NCBI GenBank assembly: GCA_039024915.1
Contig: JBCCPK010000008.1
Span: 1-57,586, forward strand
DNA from: Pseudomonadota bacterium
GTDB taxonomy: Bacteria > Pseudomonadota > Alphaproteobacteria > Rhizobiales > MH13
Length of the DNA: 57,586 nucleotides
Direction: 5' to 3'
The notes beneath the pieces were generated by a model. That model was given only the letters and a program-made list of their open reading frames with translations, was not told the DNA's origin and made no database searches. Made by a program: the position numbers and the translations under genes. Numbering within the stretch: the first letter of the stretch is position 1; every line of letters begins with the position of its first letter. Positions 35,641 through 45,007 of this stretch are shown here, piece by piece.

Positions 35641-36768
35641 TTATTCCGCCGGAGCGATTGCAGCCCGTCTGCGCCCGGAACTGTCGCGTTCGATGCGCGC
35701 CCATTGCGGCCGCTCGAACAGGAATGCGAAGATCCCCAGAGGCTTGACCGTCTTGATCAGCCAATACCCCAACAGCGGCAGAGACACAGCCGCCAGCGTC
35801 GTCACGAGCGACAGAAGGCCCGTGTCGGTAATGAGGCCAAAGCGGACGCCCGCTTCGCGCACGATCACCATCGGCACGAAGAACGCCAGATAGATTACGA
35901 TGGAGCGCGCGCCCATGTAGGACAGGAGCCGGCCTAGGGCGCCACCTGTGACCACCGCCGCAAACGAGATCACGGCCAGAGCACCAAGTCCGCCCATAAC
36001 CAGCGAGACGACCGGGAGCTGCGCGATGGTGCGCGTCTCGCCCAAAAGTTCCACCGGGGTGAAGACCGCAAAAGTGTTGACGATCGCCCAACTCGACAGA
36101 AAAACCAACGCAAGCAAGGGCTTGTCGCGTGCCTCATCGGCCATCCGGAAAGCGTGCGTTGCCAGCGCATACCCGGCATAGAAATACACAAACCGCGCGC
36201 AAAACTCATCGAGCAGGAAAATCCCGCTCGTGATCGGCGCGATTTCCAGAGCCGCTGTTACCACCAGCATCAACCAGACCGGTACCTGCCGCGTCAGCCG
36301 CACAACCATAAACATGATGGGCAAGATGTAGATGAACCAAAGCGTGCCAAAAGGTTCGTAAAGAGCGGTCAGCAGAACACCGGGCACCGCACCCGGATCG
36401 CCCGTCAACAGACCGCCCTTGAGCACACCCTGAATGACCATCCAGATGAGGTAGAAGTAGACGAAGTGGATGATCTTTCGGTCAATGAAACGCAGCCATG
36501 GCGCATCAATCGTCCGCATCAGAAACAAACCGGCAATGAAGAAAAAATCGGGCATCCGGAATGGCGCTGCCCACGCGACGATCGACCCCATCCAGCTCTG
36601 CTCGCCGGTGATCTCCTGTACGCCCAAGGTGGCGTGCATCATCACAACGAAGAAAATGCAGACGCCTTTGGCAACATCGACCCAGTCGACCCGGCCATCA
36701 GCGGTACTGAACAGTGGCTTTTCCGGACGGGCTGGATGAGCGGGCGCGGAGGCTGGCATTGGAGACAT
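35641..36768 (-). CDS. Acyltransferase family 3 membrane protein
   Basis: About 375 residues from ATG 36768 (AAGG upstream); an ATG at 36795 is possible but lacks a Shine-Dalgarno. About ten hydrophobic segments run from residue 30 to 365. The N-terminal RVDWVDVAKGVCIFFVVMMH contains the family's arginine and histidine, and PFRMPDFFFIAGLFL follows. Such enzymes acylate polysaccharides, LPS or peptidoglycan at the inner membrane. The acceptor is unknown; no glycan cluster is adjacent. Confidence 0.88.
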   Translation of the reverse strand: MSPMPASAPAHPARPEKPLFSTADGRVDWVDVAKGVCIFFVVMMHATLGVQEITGEQSWMGSIVAWAAPFRMPDFFFIAGLFLMRTIDAPWLRFIDRKIIHFVYFYLIWMVIQGVLKGGLLTGDPGAVPGVLLTALYEPFGTLWFIYILPIMFMVVRLTRQVPVWLMLVVTAALEIAPITSGIFLLDEFCARFVYFYAGYALATHAFRMADEARDKPLLALVFLSSWAIVNTFAVFTPVELLGETRTIAQLPVVSLVMGGLGALAVISFAAVVTGGALGRLLSYMGARSIVIYLAFFVPMVIVREAGVRFGLITDTGLLSLVTTLAAVSLPLLGYWLIKTVKPLGIFAFLFERPQWARIERDSSGRRRAAIAPAE

Positions 36769-37069
36769 ACTGACAAACCTTGTGACGCAAACCATGGAAG
36801 GCAGATAGGCTGCTGCTGTCCGTCCCGCTTCGCAACGATCGCAAGGCGGCTCGATGCCGGCACGGATGCCACCTAATTACCGGTAAACCGCCTTATTTTC
36901 GATGAATTGGAGCTATTAGGGTAAAGCGCTTCGAAACGTTTACGCACGGCGATCTGAAACCGCGTGTCTTTACGTGACCTTAAGCCCGATAGCGTTCTGT
37001 GGCGTTGTGGTCGCGGCAACCATCCGCGCGGCCGCGCGTTAACCAGTATCGTTTGAGTACCGTTCCGCC
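36769..37069. other. Divergent intergenic region upstream of pbp1A
   Basis: About 300 bp. It contains a TTACCGGTAA palindrome near 36885 and a region with GTAAAGCGCTTCGAAACGTTTAC-like inverted bases near 36920-36945, either of which could be a binding site. No gene seen. Confidence 0.35.
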
Positions 37070-39220
37070 ATGGCTTCACGCAGATCACGTTCATCGACTT
37101 CCGGCCAGTCGCGAATCGAACCGAGTTTTGATGGCGCCACGGCGCCCGCCCCCCAACGACCTCCGGTGGGACGCGGCAAACCTGCGGCGCGCAAGGCTAA
37201 AAAATCGCGTGGTCGTTCGAGGGCAAAACGCGGTGGTCTGGGTCGTGTCTTTGGCCGCATGATGTACTGGGGCGCGGTGCTGGGCCTATGGGCTGTTATC
37301 GGTCTGGCTGGCGTCATCGGATACCATGCGATGCAACTGCCACCGGCTTCGGAATGGCGTGTGCCTGAGCGCCCCCCTAACGTTCGTATTCTCGCCAATG
37401 ATGGCGCTCTGCTGGCCAACCGAGGCGACACGGGCGGCGAACAGGTTCGCATGGAACAGCTACCCAATTACCTGCCGCAGGCGGTGATTGCGATCGAAGA
37501 CCGGCGCTTCCATCACCATTATGGGCTCGATCCGATCGGCCTCACGCGTGCGATGGTGGTCAACGTTCAAGCCGGGCGATTTGTTCAGGGTGGTTCCACC
37601 ATCACCCAGCAGTTGGCCAAAAACCTATTTCTGACCGCCGAGCGGACCGTCAGCCGGAAGATTCAGGAGCTTATTCTGGCGGTGTGGCTCGAGACGACTT
37701 ACTCGAAAAACGAGATCATGGAACTGTATCTCAACCGGGTCTATCTCGGCGCTGGGGCTTATGGCGTGGACGCGGCGGCTCGGCGCTATTTCGGCAAAGC
37801 GGCAAGCGAGGTCACGCTTGCGGAGGCTGCAACGCTTGCCGGTCTGTTGCGCGCTCCTTCCCGCTGGGCACCGACGTCAAACCCCGAGGGTGCACAGGCT
37901 CGCGCTGCCACGGTTCTGCGGGCGATGGTGGAAGAGGACTTCATTACCGAAGAAGAAGCGCGTCTGGCGCGCGAAAACCCGGCCGCAACCGTGGACCGGA
38001 TGCGCCGAGGCGCAGGCAACTATGCGGCAGATGCGGTTATGGATGAGTTGGACCGGCTCATCGACTTGATTGAGGGCGATATTACGGTCGAAACCACGAT
38101 TGATCCCTATCTGCAGGCGCGCGCGGAGATGGCGTTGCGCGGCGCATTGGGCGCTCAAGAAGCGGCTGACCTCCAAGGTGCCGTGGTTTCCATTGATGGA
38201 ACCGGTGCGGTCCGGGCGCTCGTCGGCGGCCGTGACTATGCGGCAAGCCAGTTCAACCGCGCCACCCGCGCTTTCCGGCAACCGGGATCGGCCTTCAAAC
38301 CGTTCGTCTACCTCGCCGCGCTCGAAGCCGGGCTGCGACCCAACACGATCCGCAATGACCGACCGACGACCATTGGCAACTGGTCACCCGAGAACTACTC
38401 GCGGGAGTATCGAGGGCCTGTGACGCTGGCCGATGCGCTTGCCCTGTCACTCAATACCGTGGCTGCTCAGCTTGCAGCGGAGGTCGGGCCAGCGCGGGTT
38501 ATCAATACCGCGCAAAGGCTTGGGATCGAGTCGGATATGGAGCGTAACGCGTCCATCGCGCTTGGGACCTCGGAAGTCTCACCGATGGAATTGACAGCTG
38601 CCTATACCCCGTTTGCCAATGGCGGCTACGCCGTCGACCCGCATCTGATCACCCGCATCCGCGATGAAGCTGGCCGCACTGTTTTCGACCGCAACGGGGC
38701 TGGCTTCGGCCAGGTTATCGCACCCCAACATGTTTGGGCCATGAACGGCATGCTGTCGCGAACTTTGGTCATTGGAACCGGTCGGCGTGCTGCGCTCGAT
38801 ACATGGGTCGGTGCGGGCAAAACCGGGACCACCCAAGGTCTTCGTGATGCCTGGTTTGTCGGCTACACGGCCAACCTGACCACTGGGGTGTGGATCGGTA
38901 AGGACGACAACTCGCCGATGGACCGCATCACCGGTGGTGGCGTCCCCGCGCAAGTGTGGCAGGCGTTTATGACGGATGCACATGTTGGCGTGCCGGTGGC
39001 CATGCTGCCTGGGACTGATGCGGGCAGCCTCGCATCTTTGGACCCTGGCGCGATTATCGGCAATCAGGCAATCCCGGGCGTCGGCGTCGGCGGAGTTCCC
39101 GAACAAGTCCCACAGATGGCTGGCAGGCAGGCTAACCGGGATGACACAAGTTCGATCGTGCTGCCGCCACCGAGCAATGGGCCTAACCCGATTGCGCAGT
39201 TTTTCGGCAATCTTTTCTAG
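37070..39220 (+). CDS. Penicillin-binding protein 1A, bifunctional glycosyltransferase/transpeptidase
   Basis: 716 residues. A basic, disordered N-terminus is followed by one membrane anchor (YWGAVLGLWAVIGLAGVIGY). The GT51 domain has AIEDRRFHHHYG and GGSTITQQLAKNL; the transpeptidase domain has the nucleophile in GSAFKPF, SLNT and KTGTTQG. The C-terminus ends in a Pro/Asn-rich tail. It polymerises and crosslinks peptidoglycan in the periplasm. Confidence 0.95.
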   Translation: MASRRSRSSTSGQSRIEPSFDGATAPAPQRPPVGRGKPAARKAKKSRGRSRAKRGGLGRVFGRMMYWGAVLGLWAVIGLAGVIGYHAMQLPPASEWRVPERPPNVRILANDGALLANRGDTGGEQVRMEQLPNYLPQAVIAIEDRRFHHHYGLDPIGLTRAMVVNVQAGRFVQGGSTITQQLAKNLFLTAERTVSRKIQELILAVWLETTYSKNEIMELYLNRVYLGAGAYGVDAAARRYFGKAASEVTLAEAATLAGLLRAPSRWAPTSNPEGAQARAATVLRAMVEEDFITEEEARLARENPAATVDRMRRGAGNYAADAVMDELDRLIDLIEGDITVETTIDPYLQARAEMALRGALGAQEAADLQGAVVSIDGTGAVRALVGGRDYAASQFNRATRAFRQPGSAFKPFVYLAALEAGLRPNTIRNDRPTTIGNWSPENYSREYRGPVTLADALALSLNTVAAQLAAEVGPARVINTAQRLGIESDMERNASIALGTSEVSPMELTAAYTPFANGGYAVDPHLITRIRDEAGRTVFDRNGAGFGQVIAPQHVWAMNGMLSRTLVIGTGRRAALDTWVGAGKTGTTQGLRDAWFVGYTANLTTGVWIGKDDNSPMDRITGGGVPAQVWQAFMTDAHVGVPVAMLPGTDAGSLASLDPGAIIGNQAIPGVGVGGVPEQVPQMAGRQANRDDTSSIVLPPPSNGPNPIAQFFGNLF

Positions 39221-39229
39221 GTCTTACCC

Positions 39230-39997
39230 CTAAGAAAACGCAATCGAAAGCAGGTCCTTTTCGACCCGCTTCAGCGCCCTTTGCCCGTGTTTCCACTCCG
39301 GCTCAAGGGCCGCAACCGTCGCCCAAAATCGCCGTGAATGATCCATGTGGCGAAGATGGGCGACCTCGTGGGCAACCAGATAAGCCTGTGCTTCGGGCGG
39401 CGCCATCATCACCCGCCATGACAAGGTGATAATCCGCTTGGATGAACACGAGCCCCATTGGCTGCGTGGGTCCCGATAGCGGATCGCAGCCGGTCTCGAA
39501 CCAAGTTGCGCCGAAATGTCCAGCACCTGCGGCGTCAGAACCCGCTCAGCTTCCGTTTTGAGGAATGCGGCAAGGCGCGGCATGATGCGGTCCGGCGCGC
39601 CGGGGACAAACAGTTTCCCGCCCTCGCCGATGCGCACGAGGCCTCGCGTTTTCCCTGTTGGAACAAGGGTGTGCGGCACGCCCGCGATCGGCAGTGTGGC
39701 AACGAACGGGGTGTCGGGGTTGGCAAGCGGTGGCGCGTTGTCATCGATCCAGCGGGCACTTTGGGACAGGAATGCCCGCGCGGCCGATGGGGCCGTGCCG
39801 GGCGGAACCGTAAGCCGGCCGTATCCGGTGCGTGGATCAAACCGCAAGATCATCCGACGGGCGCGGGCATGCATGCGCAGCTTCAGCGGCCGCTCCTCGC
39901 CACGGACCGTGACGGTGTCAGGCATCGTCAGCGGCGGCAAGATTGCAGAAAACCGGGCGCCTGATCCGCTACGGCGGAAGAGCAGAGGTTTGACCAT
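39230..39997 (-). CDS. YgjP-type metallopeptidase (M48/DUF45 family)
   Basis: 255 residues. The zinc motif is HEVAHLRHMDHSRRFW, i.e. HExxH with the third ligand histidine, after the SQWGSCSSKRIITLSWR stretch characteristic of YgjP/WP-domain peptidases. No signal peptide, so cytoplasmic. A start at the internal ATG near residue 25 is possible. Convergent with pbp1A, 9 bp between stops. Substrate unknown. Confidence 0.9.
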   Translation of the reverse strand: MVKPLLFRRSGSGARFSAILPPLTMPDTVTVRGEERPLKLRMHARARRMILRFDPRTGYGRLTVPPGTAPSAARAFLSQSARWIDDNAPPLANPDTPFVATLPIAGVPHTLVPTGKTRGLVRIGEGGKLFVPGAPDRIMPRLAAFLKTEAERVLTPQVLDISAQLGSRPAAIRYRDPRSQWGSCSSKRIITLSWRVMMAPPEAQAYLVAHEVAHLRHMDHSRRFWATVAALEPEWKHGQRALKRVEKDLLSIAFS

Positions 39998-40088
39998 AGG
40001 GACTTGAATTCCGTCGCTTTTGGCGTCACGGGGACAAGGTGACCGGGCGGAGCGCCCAGCTTCGAATCATGTAGGCGGAACCCACATA

Positions 40089-40520
40089 ATGACCACTATG
40101 CCACGCTTTCACCTTGCTTTCCCCGTCGATGATCTCGCTGCGGCGCGGTCTTTCTACGGCGAGCTTTTGGGCTGTCCGGAGGGTCGCTCGACCGACGATT
40201 GGGTCGACTTCAACCTGTTTGGCCACCAGATCGTCGCGCACCGGGCGCCCGAAGAGGTGGGCGACGCGGCATCGAATGGCGTCGATGGCAAACAGGTACC
40301 GGTGCGCCATTTCGGCGTCTTGATGGACTGGGACGCGTGGGAAGCGCTGCACACCAAACTGAGCGCTGCGGGCCTCGAATATGTGATCGAACCTTACACC
40401 CGCTTTGAGGGGCAGCCCGGCGAGCAGGGCACGTTCTTTGTCAAGGATCCCGCGGGAAATGCCATAGAATTCAAGACGTTCCGCGATGATGCAATGGTGT
40501 TTGCGAAAAGCTTCGACTAG
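40089..40520 (+). CDS. VOC-family (glyoxalase/bleomycin resistance-like) protein
   Basis: 143 residues from ATG 40089; the longer upstream frame has no support. A single VOC module: FHLAFPVDDLAAARSFYGELLG, then RHFGVLMDWDAW and a final FFVKDPAGNAIEFKTF that supplies the usual metal-ligand glutamate. It may be a dioxygenase-like or isomerase enzyme; the substrate is unknown. Confidence 0.88.
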   Translation: MTTMPRFHLAFPVDDLAAARSFYGELLGCPEGRSTDDWVDFNLFGHQIVAHRAPEEVGDAASNGVDGKQVPVRHFGVLMDWDAWEALHTKLSAAGLEYVIEPYTRFEGQPGEQGTFFVKDPAGNAIEFKTFRDDAMVFAKSFD

Positions 40521-40563
40521 TCATTCGGACAGACCTTTCAGCCCTGTAGGCGGCCAAAAGAAA

Positions 40564-40585
40564 GGGCCGCCCATATGGGCGGCCC
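40564..40585. terminator. Bidirectional hairpin terminator
   Basis: A perfect 22-bp palindrome (half GGGCCGCCCAT) is flanked on the right by CCTTTTTTG and, on the other strand, by a T-rich run. It sits between the convergent VOC and DUF2852 genes and can serve both. Confidence 0.85.
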
Positions 40586-40659
40586 ATCAGCCTTTTTTGT
40601 CGCGACAAACGCCGGAATAACGCCCGCCTTGTCGCGAAACCTTCATTTCCCGATGACGG

Positions 40660-41121
40660 TTAGGCAGCTGGCGCTGGTTGCGCACCATCGTCGGAAGGAT
40701 GATCGCCATTGTGGTTGTGGCGAGCCTTCATGAAGGCATCAAATTCTTCCTGATCCTTCGCGCGACGAAGATTGCGCAGATGCTCGTCGAACTCGTCGAC
40801 CATCGCGTCGAGCTTGCGACGCTCTTCTTCCAGCCGCTCGATCTCCGCCTTGCGGAAATCGTCAAAGGCGACATTGCCCGTCCGGCGCTCGGAAGAAAAA
40901 CCGTTCATGTCCATCTCGCGTTTGAAGCGGCCGAAGCCACGGCGCATTTCATGCTTCATATCATCCATGCGATCGCCCCAGATGATGTAAGCGAGCATGG
41001 CCAGACCAAGTGGCCAAGCGATCATAAAGCCCAGCACCATCAAGCCGATGGTCGCTGGGGTCCAAGCCGGGCGAATCCAGCTCTGGCGGCGACCAGTATA
41101 GGTGGCGGATTGGGTCATCAT
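40660..41121 (-). CDS. DUF2852 small membrane protein
   Basis: 153 residues. One hydrophobic segment near residues 25-48 (IGLMVLGFMIAWPLGLAMLAYIIW) is followed by a charged, coiled-coil-like region rich in Glu, Arg and Lys (KAEIERLEEERRKLDAMVDEF). This matches the alphaproteobacterial DUF2852 family. No function is established. It is terminated at the bidirectional hairpin. Confidence 0.85.
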   Translation of the reverse strand: MMTQSATYTGRRQSWIRPAWTPATIGLMVLGFMIAWPLGLAMLAYIIWGDRMDDMKHEMRRGFGRFKREMDMNGFSSERRTGNVAFDDFRKAEIERLEEERRKLDAMVDEFDEHLRNLRRAKDQEEFDAFMKARHNHNGDHPSDDGAQPAPAA

Positions 41122-41339
41122 CTGCGTGCAATTCCTTCTCTTGATTGTCCGATATCTTGTGCCACCAAGACGTGGGTGGGTGACAACGGGCTTTCAAGAA
41201 ATTGGCGCACGATTCCGCGCAACATTCGCCAAACTACTTGAAATACAATGGAAATTTTTGGCGATGTTGACGGCCGCTCGACGGCTCTTTTGCCGTGCTA
41301 TGAAGCCATCAACGACACGTATGAGCCGTTTGAAACCGT

Positions 41340-42917
41340 CTAAGACGCAACGGTGGTGGATCGAGCGTCGCTCAGCCTCTTGGCCTGGTCAATCCAGCCT
41401 TCGCGCGCAATCCGTCCTTTGAAGGAAAGGCGGGTTTCGAGATCGTCGATTTCGGCCGAGGTCATTGTCGCCAATTGCCAGAAATAGAAGATGCCGTGCT
41501 CGTTGAGCAAGGTCTCAAGCTTGGGGCCAATGCCCGTTATGCGTTTGAGATCGTCCGGCTTGCCTTGCGGCTGCGCCAAACCGTAGGGGTCGGCTGCAGG
41601 CGCGGCTTCGCTGGCATCCTTAACAACCGCATTGTCCTTGGGTTTGCCACCGGCCTTCGCGCTTGGCTTGCTGCCGTTACGGCGCCATTCCATCGACAGC
41701 ATGAAGTCGGTCATGCGCGGCTGGATCTCCGCGCGGAAGCGCGAACCGTTGAAAACACCATAATGGCCAACGCGCGGCTGCTCGTAGTGCACCTTCATCT
41801 CGTCATCGAGACCAGAACACATATCGAGTGCGGCTCTGGTTTGACCGCGCCCGGTTATGTCGTCCTTCTCGCCCTCAACGGTCAGTACGGCGCAGCGCTT
41901 GATCGCCGAAGGCTTCACCAAACGGCCACGGTGCGTCATCGTGCCCAGCGGCAGGCTGTGACGCAAGAACACCGTATCGATGGTTTGCAGATAAAATTCG
42001 GCCGTCAGGTCCATGACGGCGAGATATTCATCATAGAACTCACGATGTTTCTCTGCTCCGTCACCATCGCCATCGACAAGGTGATTGAAGAACTCCTTGT
42101 GCGCATCAATGTGCCGGTTGAGGTTCATGCCCATGAAGCCCGAAAGCTGCAGGAAACCGGGATAGACGGGGCGCATGCATCCCGCATTTGGAAACGGTAC
42201 CAGTTTGATCAGGTTACGCCGGAACCACCCCAGTTCCTTGCCGTCAGCGAAGGCGTTGACCTCGGTGGGACGGATGCGGCTGTCGATCGGCGCTCCCATC
42301 AAGGTCATCGTCGTCGGTGACGCCGGATCGTTGTCCTCTTCCATCAGCGACACCGCTGCAAGGACGGGCACACCGGGCTGGCAGACCGCGACTATGTGCG
42401 TATCGGGGCCCAGACGTTGCAGCATCGAGATGATGTAGCTGATGTAATCATCGAGATCGAAATTGCCCTGGGCGAGCGGTACATCCCGCGCATCGACCCA
42501 GTCGGTGATGTAAACATCGTGGCGCGGCAGGAACGCTTCCACCGTTCCGCGCAGCAAGGTTGCGTAGTGCCCGGACATCGGCGCGACCAGCAGCACTTTC
42601 GGGTCGGTGTAGCGACGCTCGACCGGCAAATGACGTTTGAAATGCAGCAGCTTGCAGAAGGGCTGCTCCCAGACGACCTCTTCCGTTACGGGACAGCGTG
42701 TACCACCGACCAAAGTGGTGTCGATGCCAAACGCCGGTTTGCCATAACGCCGCGTCATACGCTCAAAAACTTCAGCGCCGGCCGCCATTTGCTTACCGAA
42801 GGGCGTCCCCGACAGCGGGTTCAGCGGATTGGTAAAGGCGAGTTTGGTCATGTCGGCGGTTGCGCGCGCTGGCGCAAGGGCAGCATGGGTCCATTCATAA
42901 AAGGTGTAGGCTGGCAT
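41340..42917 (-). CDS. phaZ: Intracellular polyhydroxyalkanoate depolymerase with a C-terminal HHH-like domain
   Basis: 525 residues from ATG 42917, about 100 more than the roughly 420 typical of intracellular PhaZ. The core has the catalytic cysteine in the lipase-like box VCQPGVP, LMGAPIDSRIRPT and the late histidine in RVGHYGVFNGSRF. After a Pro/Ala/Lys-rich linker (about residues 425-460) a 60-residue domain begins with DDLKRITGIGPKLETLLNE and ends with GRIAREGWIDQAKRL. This helix-hairpin-helix-like module is known as an extension on other alphaproteobacterial proteins such as NuoE and ribosomal L21. The enzyme mobilises stored PHB; the extra domain's role here is unknown. Confidence 0.9.
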   Translation of the reverse strand: MPAYTFYEWTHAALAPARATADMTKLAFTNPLNPLSGTPFGKQMAAGAEVFERMTRRYGKPAFGIDTTLVGGTRCPVTEEVVWEQPFCKLLHFKRHLPVERRYTDPKVLLVAPMSGHYATLLRGTVEAFLPRHDVYITDWVDARDVPLAQGNFDLDDYISYIISMLQRLGPDTHIVAVCQPGVPVLAAVSLMEEDNDPASPTTMTLMGAPIDSRIRPTEVNAFADGKELGWFRRNLIKLVPFPNAGCMRPVYPGFLQLSGFMGMNLNRHIDAHKEFFNHLVDGDGDGAEKHREFYDEYLAVMDLTAEFYLQTIDTVFLRHSLPLGTMTHRGRLVKPSAIKRCAVLTVEGEKDDITGRGQTRAALDMCSGLDDEMKVHYEQPRVGHYGVFNGSRFRAEIQPRMTDFMLSMEWRRNGSKPSAKAGGKPKDNAVVKDASEAAPAADPYGLAQPQGKPDDLKRITGIGPKLETLLNEHGIFYFWQLATMTSAEIDDLETRLSFKGRIAREGWIDQAKRLSDARSTTVAS

Positions 42918-43412
42918 GGCTTTACGCTCACCACTCGCTCGCAGGATGGCCGACATGCGGCGTTCGACGCCACTTTGCCCGTCCCGATGAAAGGTAATCC
43001 CCACACGTGGAGATCAAGTTGACAAAGACGAACCCGCATTCGCCTACGAAATCTGTATTCCCGGCCCCCAATGCCGGTCCTTCAAGCCCTACGTTCCGCG
43101 CGACATGACGCCTGCGGAAATCCTCTCCATTCAACTTTCGTCTTACCGTCTTTGCCAAAGCGGTTGGCTCAGCCAGCGAGGACGCTCCGTCGCATTTGCG
43201 GGTATCGCTGCGTTCCGCTTGGCGTCTCAAACCGCCTCGCGTACCCATCGACCCCTGACTGAGCCATCATCTTGCACCGCATCAAAGACCCATCTTCAAT
43301 GTTTGAGGTGCGTGCCTCAGCTTGTCGCGTTGCATCCTGCACAGATCGGTGCTTTTGAAAACATAAATAGCCTCAAACTTTCTGTGTAAGGGTTTGAGAG
43401 ACACCGCTTGCA

Positions 43413-43426
43413 GGCATGATCATGCC
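43413..43426. promoter_or_regulatory. Palindrome GGCATGATCATGCC
   Basis: Perfect 14-bp palindrome about 80 bp upstream of the sensor kinase gene; possibly an operator for either phaZ or regB. Confidence 0.4.
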
Positions 43427-43430
43427 ATGA

Positions 43431-43444
43431 TGTTGCACTGCACA
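43431..43444. promoter_or_regulatory. TGTTGCACTGCACA site, PhaR-like candidate
   Basis: Shares TGTTGCA-N-TGCA with the palindrome upstream of pckA. It lies in the promoter region of a PHB depolymerase gene, where a PhaR-type site would be expected. The match to PhaR is inferred, not proven. Confidence 0.4.
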
Positions 43445-43504
43445 CAAGGCTTTTCGCATATGCAGCATTTTGCATCTGCATAACCATCCATTGACGGCTC
43501 ACCG

Positions 43505-44875
43505 ATGACAGAGGCCCAAACAACGCTTTCGCCTGCAGACACGGGGGGCGACCTACCCAGCCCGGCCTATTTCGGTCCGTCAACACAACGGGTGCGCGTC
43601 GAAACGCTGGTCCGGCTGCGTTGGCTGGCGATCACCGGCCAGCTGTTTGCCGTGATAGGGGTCTATTTTGGCCTCGGCTATTCACTGCCGCTGATGGCCT
43701 GTCTTGGCGTCATATGCCTCGCCGCCGGCCTTAACCTTTATCTTTGGTGGTCTTACCCGCGCGCGGCGCGGATCAGCGACCGGCGTGCCGCGTTGGTTTT
43801 GGGTTTCGACCTCGTCCAGCTTGCCTCCTTGCTTTATCTGACGGGCGGATTGGCCAACCCCTTTTCGGTTCTCTTGCTGGCGCCGGTTCTGATTTCGGCA
43901 ACGATTCTGCGACTGCCAACCACTGTCGCGCTCGGTCTGTTCGTTTCGGTTCTGATCTCAGCGCTTGCGATGTGGCACATGCCCCTGCCGTGGGGTGATG
44001 AAGCGCTGCCGGTGTTTCCTCTGGTTTACCGTATGGGCGTTTGGGCTGCGCTGCTGACGGCCATCGGCTTTATCTGCACCTATGCGTGGCGGGTCGCCTA
44101 TGAGAGCCGCAAGCTCGCCAACGCACTGGTTGCGGCGGAGCTTGCGCTCGAGCGTGAACAGCACCTATCCGACCTTGACGGTATGGCCGCCGCAGCTGCG
44201 CACGAGTTGGGAACGCCTTTGGGAACCATAACGGTCGTCGCCAAGGAGATGAGCCGAGCCGTCGAGGCCGGCAGTCCGCTTGCCGATGATGTGGCGCTGA
44301 TCCTCGATCAGGCGGAGCGCTGCCGAGCCATCCTGGGCAAACTGTCCTCACTTGGCACCGCCCCAGACGAAATGATTGCCACGAAAACGCTCGACGCTGT
44401 ACTCGACGACCTTATCGAGCCGCACCGCATGTTTGCTGTCCCCATCAGTGTGCGGACGGAAGGCGAGGGCGAGCTGCCGGTGATACGGGCCAACCCGGCA
44501 CTCAGTTACGGTCTGGGCAATCTCATTGAAAACGCTCTGGATTTTGCCGCCGAGCAGGTTCGGGTATCGGCCAACTGGGACGCCAACGAATTGAGCATCC
44601 GTATTGACGATGACGGGCCGGGGTTTTCGAACGACGTGTTGGCGCGGTTGGGCGAGCCTTACGTCAGCAAAAGACCCAGCAGCGATGGATCACGCGAGGG
44701 CAATGGCGGCGCGGTGGGCGGCGGGTTGGGGCTCGGCTTCTTTATCGCACAAACCCTGCTCGAGCGGGGCGGAGCATCCGTTTCGGTGAGCAACCGCGCA
44801 CCGGATCTGGGCGGCGCAAGCGTTCGCGTCACCTTTCCAAGAGCGGCGCTGGAGCGACAACCGCGCTTCGCCTAA
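43505..44875 (+). CDS. regB: Redox-sensing histidine kinase RegB/ActS
   Basis: 456 residues. Six hydrophobic segments (residues about 40-195) carry the RegB ubiquinone-binding signature GGLANPF (114-120). The H-box has His233 in AAAAHELGTPLGTI, and the redox cysteine of the RegB family appears as Cys273 in ERCRAIL. The ATPase domain has NLIENALDFA, DDDGPGF and GLGLGFFIA. It senses aerobic/anaerobic redox state and controls its partner RegA (45008), 132 bp downstream. Known also as PrrB, ActS or RoxS. Confidence 0.95.
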   Translation: MTEAQTTLSPADTGGDLPSPAYFGPSTQRVRVETLVRLRWLAITGQLFAVIGVYFGLGYSLPLMACLGVICLAAGLNLYLWWSYPRAARISDRRAALVLGFDLVQLASLLYLTGGLANPFSVLLLAPVLISATILRLPTTVALGLFVSVLISALAMWHMPLPWGDEALPVFPLVYRMGVWAALLTAIGFICTYAWRVAYESRKLANALVAAELALEREQHLSDLDGMAAAAAHELGTPLGTITVVAKEMSRAVEAGSPLADDVALILDQAERCRAILGKLSSLGTAPDEMIATKTLDAVLDDLIEPHRMFAVPISVRTEGEGELPVIRANPALSYGLGNLIENALDFAAEQVRVSANWDANELSIRIDDDGPGFSNDVLARLGEPYVSKRPSSDGSREGNGGAVGGGLGLGFFIAQTLLERGGASVSVSNRAPDLGGASVRVTFPRAALERQPRFA

Positions 44876-45007
44876 AGCCTTGGATTTTCTAGGCGTTTAA
44901 GCAAACCAACAGCACTGCCGGTGCGTATCTTGTCTATCCGGGCAACAAGCCTATTTCGATAAGCATCAGATAATGCACGCGCGCGGGCGCGCGAACGGGA
45001 GTTTTTG

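Larger units (their letters stand above)
42918..43504. other. Divergent intergenic region between phaZ and regB
   Basis: About 590 bp. Near its right end lie a perfect GGCATGATCATGCC palindrome (43413-43426), a TGTTGCACTGCACA site (43431-43444) and a cluster of TGCA motifs up to 43485. No supported gene. Confidence 0.5.
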
